DNA of 64,000 nucleotides from Triticum aestivum. Taxonomy: Eukaryota; Streptophyta; Magnoliopsida; Poales; Poaceae. Position numbers and translations under genes: made by a program. This document shows, one piece after another, positions 1-9,855 of this stretch. The stretch covers positions 190,703,873 to 190,767,872 of the forward strand of contig NC_057796.1 of the NCBI RefSeq assembly GCF_018294505.1, read 5' to 3'. The notes beneath the pieces were generated by a model that did not search any database, was not told the DNA's origin, and was given only the letters and a program-made list of their open reading frames with translations. Every line of letters starts with the position of its first letter. Position 1 is the stretch's first letter.

Positions 1-166
1 TCTTTCACGGACGTAGGGAGTAGGTTGAGCACTTGAGCGTGAGCGTGTGTGTTGCGTCGCGTGCTGTGTGACGCATGGGTGCGTGAGTGTTGCGTGCGTC
101 CATGTGTACGTGTGAGTGTTGCATGTTCATATTTCAAGCTTCCTCTGTTCCCTCCATATTGTGATA
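1..166. other. Intergenic start of window
   Basis: The first 120 bases are G/T-rich with repeated GTGTGTG and GTGCGTG words. I see no coding potential, promoter or RNA gene here. The stretch ends at the TA target site of the Stowaway MITE. Confidence 0.5.
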
Positions 167-359
167 CTCCCTCTGTTCCCAAATACGGAGTAAAAGCCTC
201 CCTCTGTTCCCACAAAGTATTTGTCTCTCTAGAGATTTCAACAAGTGACTACGTACGAAGCAAAACGAGTGAATCTACACTCTAAAATATGTCTACATAC
301 ATCCGTATGTTGTATTCCATTTGAATGTCTAAAAAGACAATATTTAGGAATGGAGGGAG
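167..359. mobile_element. Stowaway-type MITE (Tc1/Mariner, non-autonomous)
   Basis: The element begins CTCCCTCTGTTCCC and ends GGAATGGAGGGAG, the classic Stowaway inverted terminus. It is flanked on both sides by TA (165-166 and 360-361), the expected 2-bp target duplication. A second CCTCCCTCTGTTCCC copy lies 35 bases inside the left end, so the element may be a local duplication or an element nested in a partial copy. It has no ORF of its own; family knowledge says it is mobilised by Mariner transposases in trans. At about 193 bp it is longer than the commonest Triticeae Stowaway elements, consistent with that internal repeat. Confidence 0.85.
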
Positions 360-361
360 TA

Positions 362-1621
362 GCAAATAAACATTAAGTTCTCTTGTTTTTCCCTCCTTGG
401 TCACGGTGAACAACCAAAGATGACTCACCTGGATGGAGGGAGTAGATGGTCAAAGTTTGACACAAAATTAATGCATTGGTAAACATAATTTTTTGAGGAA
501 AACGAGTGCATTAATTGAGTGTTTTTGCAAACTACAAAAATTATTCCACCACTCATCATCTACCTTGGTTGATGAGATTTTTGAATTGAGCCCTATAAAC
601 CGGAAAGGAGCTAGTACTAGTACTCCCACATTATTGGCGTCGGGTGCCTTGGCCAATGTTTCATCTTGTTGGACAGGATGCATCGGTGGTTTTTTTTGAC
701 CCGAATGCATCGGTGCTTACATGGGGTGCTAAGCACATTAAAAACTTTAGCAATTAAAGATCCCAATGCTTACATGTACAGGTGCTTGACTTGTTGGTGC
801 TACGCATCCTTTATTTAATGATTTTTTGACTAAAGTTCTTCGTGCATTGGTAGGATTCTTCCATCTAAGTGTTTTGTCTAGGTTCTTGCCCTTAGTACTA
901 GGGTCACCACACTTATCTCTCCTCTTAATTACCTTGCCACATCAGACTTTTTGCCTACATGGCAGCCTTAGCACCTGTACAGGGCGGAGTATTGGGAGGG
1001 GCCCGAGCGTACAGGCATAGGGATACTGTAGATAGGAAGTCTTCGCGATCCATTTTCCCCATATCGGTCAGAGAGAACTATTCAACTAGTCTTCACATTG
1101 AAGTGACAATACACGCAGCAGATGGGACACTTGATTAATAAGCTGAACCAGCGTGTTGTTGTTACTAAATCAGCCTTACCCAGTACTACCATCATGTTTG
1201 CTAGTGGAGCACGCTTCCGCAAATACGACTACGCACCTCTCTCCTCCATTAACTGACATATGGGCCCTCTTGAGGTAGATCCACATGTCATCGGCGTAAC
1301 TATTTACACTCCAAAGGACGGTATATCCTGGTAGTAGTACTAGTAGAATTGAGATTTAATGCACTTTCTTCCCCGTCTTTCACTCTTCTTCCTCCTCTCT
1401 TGTTCTTCCTCCTCTCTTCCCCATCATCGGCCGCACACCATCCCCCCCCCACTCACTACTCGCCCGCCCGCGCCATCTTCCTTGGTAGCTCGCGTGTACC
1501 ATATCCCCCCACTCACTGCTTGGCCACATGCGCCATCTTCTTCGCTGGCCCACCCGAATCCACTTCCCCGCTGGCTCGCAGGCATCAAAAACCCCAGTCA
1601 CTCAACGCCCTAAAAACCCCT
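362..1621. other. Upstream region of the F-box gene, no gene
   Basis: A further GGATGGAGGGAGTA terminus at 432-446 suggests a truncated second Stowaway copy. The rest is unremarkable grass intergenic DNA. From about 1370 to 1620 the sequence becomes C/T-rich and proline-rich when translated, which fits a 5' untranslated region of the F-box gene. Although the reading frame stays open upstream to about 1349, the first residues resembling the family start at the ATG at 1622, so I place the start there. Confidence 0.5.
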
Positions 1622-3341
1622 ATGGCAGAACCGACTAACACGCACATCCGCGATTGGAATTCCCTCCCCGATGTTCTCTTGGAGCAGATCTATAATCGTA
1701 TGGACCTGCTCAGCACCGTCCGTCTGGCCGCATGCTCGGTGTCTTTGTACCGTCTACTCATCTGCAACCGGCCGGCTCATTTCAAGACACCCTTCTTGCT
1801 GATGCCTGATCCTCACAGGTGGCCCAGACACCGACTTGACGATCTTACGGAGGTTGCCGTGGTGCCCCTCGACATGCTACCACTACCCGTCCACCTGTCC
1901 TTCATGCGCGGTCACTACTGGGCGAGCATGAAGGCCAACTGGATCGTCCTCGTCCACCAATCCGGTAGTCCCTGGAGTCTCGTGGATATCTACACCCAAC
2001 GAGAGATCACCCTTTCATCGTTGGAACCGCCGCCATTGAGCCTCGCGGCCCACTGAACACTCCTGCCTACTACGCACGAGATGCGTCGAGCTTTTGGCTC
2101 GACCTCTGTTTGCTGAAGGTTGTAATCTGCGAAGTTCCCACACCATCACAAGACAACCTGGATTACAAGCTCATTGCCATGTTCAACATGGGATTAGTCT
2201 ATCTGGAATCCGGTCGCCATACATGGTTATGGCTCATCGTCGATCCTCTTCACCCAACATTTCTGTCTGATGCTATAGTGGACGATGGCATCGTTTATGC
2301 GGTCGACGCACAGATTGGCTGCCTATACTGGTGGAATCTATCATCGTGTAATTGTTCTATCTCATCTCATCTTTACCTTAAGAATACGACTGCCTGTTTA
2401 TTGTTACAAATTTAGAATATATAGTATGTCTATAACAGCATCATCGCTATATGTTCCTCTCATTTCCTATATTTTTATGACCACACATGTTATTGTTAGA
2501 GGTGATATGAGAACAATTGGCATCTAATAATTTTTAGAATGGATATTATGAGTATAACCTCATGATTGCTATATGTTACTCTCATTTCCAGAATTTTTAT
2601 AACAACGCATGTTATTGCTTAGAGTTGATATGATAACTGAAGTAAGTGCTATGGTAGAATATGAGTAGGCCCTGTCATATCTGTTTTCCTCTCATTGTTA
2701 CATGATGTTTGAACCATGATATATTGCTAGAATATGAAAGCCATTAGCTTTTTTTTAACTTGGGGTATGATTATGACCACGGCATTGCAATTCTCTGTCT
2801 ATGATATGTGTCACTGTTATAATAATCTTAATTCCACACATACTCTGAACATGATTGTTTATTTTTGTCCTTTTGGTCTCCAATTTGAATTGTTGCAGCA
2901 GACGCAAATGCGCTGGCCTTCATGATTCCAGGACCTGGAATCATACCAGCCGATGGGTGGTGGTTTATCGCTCGTTCAGCTGACGGCGGTCATTTGATGC
3001 TCATTTGCACGTACCAAATTGACCAAACCATTTCATCAAACCACATGCAGTACAATGCCTGGGGCATTCATGACATTGATGGCTATCGCTGCTTTGTGTT
3101 CGAGAAAGATCCGAGCTCCGTTGGGCCAGGCGTATTCAACTGGAGGCGGGTTTACATCCTCGGCAACCACTCCGTGTTCCACGGGCTCAATTATCCGATC
3201 ATCCAACCAATCATCGATCATATCACCAGCGATGATTACCGTGCTATGCAACTTCCATTCGCCAGGGGGAACTGTGTTTACACATCATACCATGGGTTTC
3301 AGGAATCACCATATCCAGAGATTCGTCGACAAGCTTGTTGA
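1622..3341 (+). pseudogene. F-box / DUF295 protein gene, one intron, one frameshift
   Basis: F-box proteins of this grass-expanded class act as substrate adaptors of SCF ubiquitin ligases. Exon 1 (1622-2347) opens with an F-box: residues 10-45 contain WNSLPDVLLEQIYNRMD and the following ACSVSLYRLL helix. Exon 2 (2899-3341) holds the DUF295 C-terminal region, ending in a WRRVYILGNHSVFHGLNYPI block typical of that family. The intron (2348-2898) has GTAATT and TTGTTGCAG boundaries, and the split codon reads through as serine, so the phase is right. Within exon 1 the frame beginning at 1622 hits TGA at 2054-2056, while the homologous continuation (FWLDLCLLKVVICEVP) lies in another frame. A net loss of one base, or gain of two, between about 2020 and 2056 joins them. 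Allowing for that, the product is about 388 residues, normal for the family. It is a recently damaged gene, or an intact gene with a base-call error. Confidence 0.75.
2348..2898 (+). other. Predicted intron of the F-box/DUF295 gene
   Basis: The donor is CGT|GTAATT and the acceptor is TTGTTGCAG|CAGAC. The 551-bp interval is AT-rich with many in-frame stops, unlike the flanking exons. The reading frame upstream (phase 1) and downstream (starting CA GAC GCA) join exactly, giving continuous DUF295-like protein. Supported by reading only; no transcript evidence is available here. Confidence 0.7.
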
Positions 3342-3631
3342 CAGATAATCTTAAGTGTGTGAAAGGCATCAAGCTTCCATGCGATGGATGGCTTTTGCAA
3401 ACCCGACAAGTGGCGATGTGGTTCATGCCAACAGCAAATATGCACAACTTGATTCGTACTGATATCTAGACTGAGCCATGTATCCTGCTGCTGTAGCATG
3501 ACCCTCTTTTGTTGGATATTATGTACTGTTGTTAGTTTGAAGCACTCCTCCGGTTTGAAGGATAGATACCTTTCTGGGATCAAGTGCATCCTATGCAGGT
3601 GAGTTAGGATGTACTGATAATGATGATAGGA

Positions 3632-3685
3632 TGTATATATATATGTGTGTGTGTGTGTGTATATATATGTATATATATATATATA
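3632..3685. repeat. Compound TA/TG microsatellite
   Basis: Alternating TATATA, then TGTGTGTGTG, then TATATA again, about 50 bases, lying 3' of the F-box gene. Confidence 0.9.
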
Positions 3686-3853
3686 AATTAGGCTTCAAGT
3701 GTGTACTTGTTGGTGAAAGTGTTGTCCAACGGGAATTATATTTTGTATTACTCATGTAGCCTACAAAGTCTATCGCACAACCTTTTAACTTCTTACCCCA
3801 TTTCTAAATTTGTACTAGTCCTCTATACCGTATATTGCGCTACTCATACTACT

Positions 3854-4070
3854 ACCTCCCTCCTGGTTTACTGGTCCCCTTCGTAATTTGTGTCAAATTT
3901 TGATCATAAATTTCACTAACTAAATGTTAATGCATGTCACAAAAAATTATATCGTTTTATTCGTATTTGAACATAGCTTCCAATGGAATAATTTTTGGTG
4001 GCATGCATTGACATTTTGTTAGTTAAACCTATGGTTAAAATGTGACACTAAATACGACTAGTAAGTAGTA
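3854..4070. mobile_element. Foldback MITE-like inverted repeat
   Basis: The left arm (CCTCCCTCCTGGTTTACTGG and on to about 3950) and the reverse complement of the right arm (about 3995-4070) match over about 80 bases with scattered differences. For example GTGTCAAATTTTGATCAT pairs with GTGTCACATTTTAACCAT, and the GCATGT/GCATGC turns face each other near 3940 and 4000. The sequence therefore folds into one long imperfect hairpin. There is no ORF. The superfamily is not clear; the CCTCCCTCC end resembles Stowaway but the right terminus is not preserved. Confidence 0.65.
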
Positions 4071-4262
4071 CTAGTATACGTCGGTCAAATTATTCATCAT
4101 GTCCTCACATTGAATTGACGTGACAACACGCTGCGCGTGAGGTGACACAAGAATCCCGGCGGCGTGTTTGGGTATTGTGGACTTCAGATGTGGAGTACTA
4201 CCACTTATCTGTCGAAATCTTTCATCATTCACTTAAAACAGTCAATTTGATCATACATTGAG

Positions 4263-4780
4263 TACCATATAACTGGAATTAACCGATGCAACTCCAAGAA
4301 GGATTGGTCGGTGCTGCCGGCTGGCGTCAAGTTTGATCCCACGAATCAGGAGCTGATCGAGCACCTTGAGGCCAAAGTGACTGCTGACAGCATGAGATCT
4401 CACTCTCTCATTGATTTGTTCATACCAACCATCGACAACGAGCACGTCATATGCTACACCCATCCCGAGAAACTTCCAGGTAAGACAAAGATTGGCCGTC
4501 TACTTGCACAAACATATTCCTTTGTTTATAGCTCTATTTTTCTTTTTAGACGTAGACCTAGTGAAGCAATAACAATTTGACAGTTAATAAAAAGCGAAAC
4601 AAGTGAGTGCAACATGCCAAAGATGTTATGAAAATGCCAACTACGTACACTAAAACATGTATTCGATAATACTGCAGGTATCACACTAAGTGGCCCAAGC
4701 AAGCATTTCTTCCAGCGCAATTCCAGGGCATTCAAAAGGGGCACGTGAACGCGTCGCAAGATACAGTCGCAGTGCGGCAT
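4263..4780 (+). pseudogene. NAC-domain transcription factor fragment (SOG1/NAC8-like), nonsense mutated
   Basis: Two exon-like blocks encode the N-terminal part of a NAC DNA-binding domain. Exon A (4263-4479) reads [20 protein letters not shown], then [10 protein letters not shown] and YTHPEKLPG, the version of subdomain A seen in the SOG1/NAC8-type subgroup as I recall it. It ends at a good donor, CCAG|GTAAGA. Exon B (4678 on, after ACTGCAG) continues in phase with SGPSKHFFQR and then TRRKIQ, matching the family's HFFHRPS..GTRKRRKIQ block. A TGA at 4746-4748 interrupts it where the family has arginine (CGA), so a C-to-T change at a CG site explains the stop. Similarity fades after about 4780 and the rest of the NAC domain and the activation domain are absent. 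No upstream start codon is evident. It is a dead gene fragment, possibly captured by a transposon. Confidence 0.7.
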
Positions 4781-5654
4781 GCACGCAATTCGGTCGATGT
4801 GGATATAAAGCTGAATCATTTGTTTCGAAACGAATTTTCAGGTACCTGATTTTTATTTGATGGGTAGCATAAGCACCTGCCGTTTGAATTCCCAGTTCTC
4901 CAAATTTTTCGAAACAAGTGCATGCACTTATTATCACGATGAAAAAACAATATACCTGTTGCATCCCAGTTATCAGTCTGTACTTGCAGAATTCTCTCAT
5001 TTATTGAGCACGTATATTGTTTTTTCAGGTCGAGCAAGTTTCAACTGGGCTGTAGACTGCCCAGGCTTGGTTTTGTTTTTAACAGGCCTAGCCCATGACG
5101 ACAACGGGGCAGAAAGATCCAGCAGGTATCTACTGGCCTCTGGCCCGCCAGCGTTAGTTATATTTTGTCTTACAACATCCGCAGGCAGTTTTTTTACTGA
5201 ATCGAACACACAGCCCAGTTCTATTTTCCTCTTGAAACGCCATGTCCTACTTCCGTTTTCTAATCTCTACCTATAGTTTTACTAGTTCATATACACGTAT
5301 CATTATATTGAAAATACATAAAGTTCCCTTTTCATAATTACATCCTTTTTCCCTCCCAGCGCTGATTTTTTTACCACTGGTTTTCCCTTAAACCAACTCA
5401 ATTGTCCCACGTCTTGTTTGCTTACAAAAACAAAACGATTTTTTTGGCAAATCAATAAGTTCTTAAAAAAATGTTTCTGATTTCGGGATTACAACAATTC
5501 TGACTCCACCGAAAGATGCAAAATAAGGTTGAACTTTTTGACCGTGGTCCTGGGCAGAAAATGGGTTGTAATAAATTACTTAAGAATTAGCAAATGGGCT
5601 GCAAATTATTAAAAAAAATAGCACATGGGCTCTATATTGTCTGCCACAGATTTG
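4781..5654. other. No gene recognised
   Basis: Short open stretches here have no recognisable protein similarity. From about 5400 the sequence has the AT-rich style of Triticeae DNA-transposon interiors (words such as GCAAATGGGCTGCAAATT) and may already belong to CACTA-A, but I cannot place its left boundary. Confidence 0.4.
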
Positions 5655-6264
5655 GAGGCTGACTTGTGGGCCTACTAAGATCATGCGTACACAAGGTTTC
5701 TCCAAAAAAAGAAACTTAGTCAACAATCGTCTCTACCAGCGTCAGACCATTAGATGTCAATCTAACGGCAATCGTGCTTCTTCAATATCTGATCTTCCTG
5801 CTCCAGCCGCCCAAACCAACGCCGGTGAAACCGCCTGCTCCCGCCTCCCGTGGCTAGCTATGCAGCCGGGCAGGCCTCACGGCCCCACCATACTCGCATC
5901 CCTGGCCTGGCTATCCCTCTACTCACTTACACCTCCTGTTATTTTCCGGCGACGGCAGCCGAACCAGTCAACCCTCGTACTCCCCACCGCGTGGGCAGCC
6001 ACTGCTGTGTCTTCCCCGGCTCATTGTCGTTCCCTTCGTAGGCCTAGCCATCGTCCACCTCCCTGGTGCTCTCGGCGCGGCGTGGTCAATGAACGACATC
6101 CATCGGAACTGGACTGTACGTGGAGAGGCTGACAGCTAGGTCCACGGCCGCACACAAGGAAATGCCTCCTTATTATGCGCAAAATAATGATTCCTCCACC
6201 TGACACCTGCGACCAACCGAAAGGGCCTCTGTATTTCGCAAAAAAAAACTTTCCAGCCACTGAC
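5655..6264. mobile_element. CACTA-A, left segment (interrupted by RLG-1)
   Basis: This segment and 16905-17500 are diverged copies of one another: GAGGCTGACTTGTGGGCC against GAGGCTAACTTGAGGGCC, then the CTCCAGCCGCCCAAAC, TTCCGGCGACGGCAGCC and GGAGAGGCTGACAG landmarks in the same order, ending in AAATAATGATTCCTCCACC. The two lie on either side of RLG-1 and were neighbouring tandem copies before that insertion. No intact ORF. Assignment to CACTA-A rests on continuity with the segment that ends in the CACTA terminus at 19144. Confidence 0.5.
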
Positions 6265-8812
6265 TGTAACATCCCAAATTTTCAATTTGGAATGTTATAC
6301 ATAGATCATCATTGCATATCATGTTTTTGTTGCATTTTGACAAAATCCTCGATAAATCCTAAGCAACTCAAGGACCCTCGGAGAGAGTTGGGGATTTTCT
6401 CGAATTTTCAAATTTGATTTTTCAAACGAGGATTGTGGTTTTAATTAGTTTTCTCTCCGGAAAAATATTTCATTTTCAATAAACGAGAGGAGATAATATG
6501 ACTTCTCCAAAACAATTGAAATACTGGAGGAAAAATGTTAAAATCATTATTTGGAATTTATTTGGATTTTATTTGCAATTTTTATTGCATTAAAAATATT
6601 GCATGTTTTCAAAATATTTAGTTTGGATTATAAAAATGTTCACCCTATTCTAGATTTTCTAACTAGACGGGGAAAATTTATTTCATATTTTTATGATATT
6701 TGATTATTTTTCTACGAATTATTTTCCGCGGAACTTATTTAAAAAAAAACGCCCGCGCGCCGACTGGGCCAAAGGCCCAGCCGACGGCCCGCCTCGCCCC
6801 TCTCCTCTCCCCGCACGGCCGCCGCGCCGCCGTCTCCGCCATGGACACGGGAGCCGCCCCGCTCGCCCGCCCCTTCCCCAAGCCTCCGGAGCACCCCGCC
6901 GGAACCCCCGCTCCGACGAGGTACTGCCTGCCCCGTTCATCGCCGGTTTTATTTAAAAAAACCCTTCGTTTTAAATATAAAAAAACCTAGATCGATTTTT
7001 TTTCGGTTTTATTATTTTACGAGCGTTCACTGAACCGTTCGTTTTAACGAATGCGTTCGTTGGTTTTTCTCTGTTAACGAACGTCCGTTATTTAACCGTT
7101 CGTCTGTTTTTCTTTTTTGTCGGATTTTTCTCGTTATTTTCTCAGATTCGATTTCTGATCGAATCTTCGATTCTGTTTAACTTCTCGCTCGTTTATCGGA
7201 ATCAGGCGATTCAAGCGCCTAGAGTTTCGTCTCGAAATTCTCTTTCCGTTTAACTTACTCAAACAAGTTTTTGCTACAGTAAAATTTGACCTAGATCCAG
7301 ATTAGCAAACGAAGTTTCTTTCTTTCGCCGTTTGACTTTCGTTGCTTCTTTCGAGTTGATTCTTTTTGCAAACTGGAGTTCTTAAGTTGAACTTTCTGGT
7401 TGGATCTTTCATTCGAGTTTTACCTGTGCATTAGATGAGTACTGATTGTATGCTTGTTTGTTTGCGATAGAGTACCCGGAGTGTGCCGCTTGTTACTTCG
7501 AATCGCTAGGTTTTGCGGATCATCAGCAAGGCAAGTAACACCTTGATCATACCCCGTTCATACCCAGTTTTTATTGCATTAGATCTGTTTTCCTCAAACA
7601 TTGCATGGTTAGGATCTAATTAAATTGTGGGTATTGGGAAGTAGTTGAGGTAGAACCTATTACCTGTTTTCTATTCAAACCCACGGGAGTTACTTCTACG
7701 TTGCTTTTATTATTGCCATGCTATGCTCGTAGACGTGGATTGGGTTTGAGTGAAATTCATGACAGATGTGAGATTGTTAATTAATGGTTTACTTAAGGTG
7801 GCAACTTAAACTCACATCTGGGTGGATTGAGGTACCTGGGTATTCCAGGATTGCCTGTTTTTCTTTTGGACCGCCACCCAGGTTCAAAGGGATCATGAGA
7901 TTATTCATGCTAGAAACTTTCGTGTGCAGCCGCAAGCTATTATGGGCTCTAGCATAGTTGACTAAGTTGTGTGGACTCTTACAGTGGTAGACTAGCAGAT
8001 GTAGGGGAAAGTAGGTGTAACTGTCTACCCATACGTAAGGTGCAAACACTTCTGAAAGACTGTGTCTTGGTCATCCGTTACTCAAACACCATGTAGTGCG
8101 AGTAATACAACGGAGGAGATCGAGTCTTGTGGGGAAAAGAGCACAAACCTCTGCAGAGTGTACAAACTAATCATGGTTAGCCGTGTCCCCGGTTATGGAC
8201 AACTTGAGTATCTGGTACTTGGATTATCATGTGAATCTCAACACTATGTTACTTCTAATTAATTTTGTTGGGTTATTGATGACTTTTTAATTGGGATTGA
8301 GATGCTGTCAACCATCTCAATGTTTCACAACCACCATGATAGTTAAATAAAATGTATTCCTTTGAAGTAGGATAAAATTGGCTTTTCGCAAAAGCTGTAA
8401 CCATAGAGCTTTCCACCAGCCATATATGCATGTAGTATAGCATTGTTATTCATTATTCTCTATGTGTTACATTGCCAGCATATTCTATGTGCTGACCCGT
8501 TTTCGGGCTGCAACGTTTCATGTTGCAGACTTTTCAGACGACGAGTAAGATGCCTTAGGTCGTGGTCTTATACTCAGTGATGCCGCTGGAGTGATGGACT
8601 CGCTTATCTTCCAAGTCTTCCGCTGTTATCGTTATTAGATGGCCTTAAGCCATATTTATCATACTTAATCTCTTTGGAGATATTCGATGTAATAAGTGTG
8701 TGATTGCTACTCTGTTATAAATCCTCCATTTGTACTGTGTGTGTCAGCATTACTGATCCAGGGATGACACTGGTGCACAGCAGCACAGGCCATTTGAGGT
8801 CTGGTCGCTACA
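6265..8812 (+). repeat. RLG-1 5' LTR
   Basis: Starts TGTAACATCCC, ends GGTCGCTACA. The first 600 bases are AT-rich; a GC-rich block follows (6750-6940) and then a segment rich in CGTTCG/AACG words (7020-7100). Short ORFs in the LTR occur in both copies but look non-coding. Confidence 0.95.
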
Positions 8813-8816
8813 AAGT

Positions 8817-8828
8817 TGGTATTAGAGC
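8817..8828 (+). promoter_or_regulatory. RLG-1 primer binding site (tRNA-iMet)
   Basis: TGGTATTAGAGC begins four bases after the LTR. It matches the reverse complement of the plant initiator methionine tRNA 3' end (TGGTATCAGAGC) except for one C-to-T change. Confidence 0.85.
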
Positions 8829-8923
8829 ACACGCTGACTATAGCACACGACCACTAAGCTTAAGCCCTAGAAAGCTTCTCTCTTCTCATTTCCGACCCCT
8901 CTCCACTTTCTACTCTTTTAGGA

Positions 8924-9655
8924 ATGGCGAATGCAAGGAGCAAGTTCATGCAACCGGATGAAGACACGCCGTTTGGTTGGCATTTGAAGGAAGTCACCAA
9001 GTACTTGAACATAGGAATACCAAGCATCACCGGTACCTACAATGCCACATTACCTGAAGAGGAGAGCTGGAAGATTCAAGTTATCATTCCAGGAAGGACG
9101 TTTGAGCCAGTTACTGAACCCATGAGATTGGTTTTCGAAGCACCAACTTGGAGTTTAGGGAAGAGCATGGCCGCACACATCGCCATGGGACGCATCGGAG
9201 AAGTCTACCACAAGGAGCTTAAGGATACAATTTATCAGATTTGTGGACGTCGAGACGCGCAATGGGAGATGATCAAGACCAAGAAGGATGGATCAATTGC
9301 AGCTTTCATCCAGGAGCAGAACCAACATATTCGACGCCAGGAGAATCAGATGTGCACAGACAAGGAAGAACTGAAGAAGGCATTCACGAACATCAAGGAA
9401 CTCCAAGAAGAACTTAAGACTACACGCGGAGATTACTTGGAGGAAATCAACGCGCTAGTAGGGAAGATTGACGACCTGGAGAATAAGATTGGAGCATTCG
9501 TGGGAAATCCAGTGCCAAAAGCAGAAGTCGACGAATGCACTTGTCCGGATAATTACATCATCATCGACGACACCGACTCGGAACCAAGTGAAGACGAATG
9601 GATTGATGAAGCTGGAGCAGACATCATGGAGTCTTCAACGGATCAGAATTTTTAG
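8924..9655 (+). CDS. Additional ORF upstream of gag in RLG-1, unknown function
   Basis: An intact 243-residue ORF between the primer site and gag, in the sense orientation. Residues 1-110 look like a folded domain (FGWHLKEVTKYLNIGIPS near the start, then APTWSLGKSMAAHIAMGRI). Residues about 115-190 are a charged, heptad-like helix (KEELKKAFTNIKELQEELK), likely a coiled coil. The C-terminus is acidic (DDTDSEPSEDEWIDE). It has no zinc knuckle, protease or polymerase motif, so it is not a displaced gag piece. It is the only undamaged ORF of the element. Extra ORFs of unknown role are known in plant Gypsy elements; I do not recognise a function. The start is the first ATG after the leader, 95 bases past the primer site. 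Confidence 0.75.
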   Translation: MANARSKFMQPDEDTPFGWHLKEVTKYLNIGIPSITGTYNATLPEEESWKIQVIIPGRTFEPVTEPMRLVFEAPTWSLGKSMAAHIAMGRIGEVYHKELKDTIYQICGRRDAQWEMIKTKKDGSIAAFIQEQNQHIRRQENQMCTDKEELKKAFTNIKELQEELKTTRGDYLEEINALVGKIDDLENKIGAFVGNPVPKAEVDECTCPDNYIIIDDTDSEPSEDEWIDEAGADIMESSTDQNF

Positions 9656-9855
9656 TAGACCACCACATCAGTAGTAGTTTTTCCCCCATTCAATAGTATA
9701 GTTCAAGCACTTTGTAACGCTAGTTAGATTGATTGTTTTGCCTTGTTTGAATTGATTGAGTGATATTGATTGAATTTTTCTCATGAGCATATGGGTAGTG
9801 TTTTCTCTCTAGACCTCATTCTATTCTTAACTCTCATCTTTTCTAAACCTATCAG

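Noticed and set aside
7789..8262. Short ORFs on both strands repeated in the two LTRs of RLG-1 (also 15779-16252)
   Set aside because: Conserved only because LTRs are copies; no splice-like edges or domain, and substitutions do not favour silent sites on inspection.
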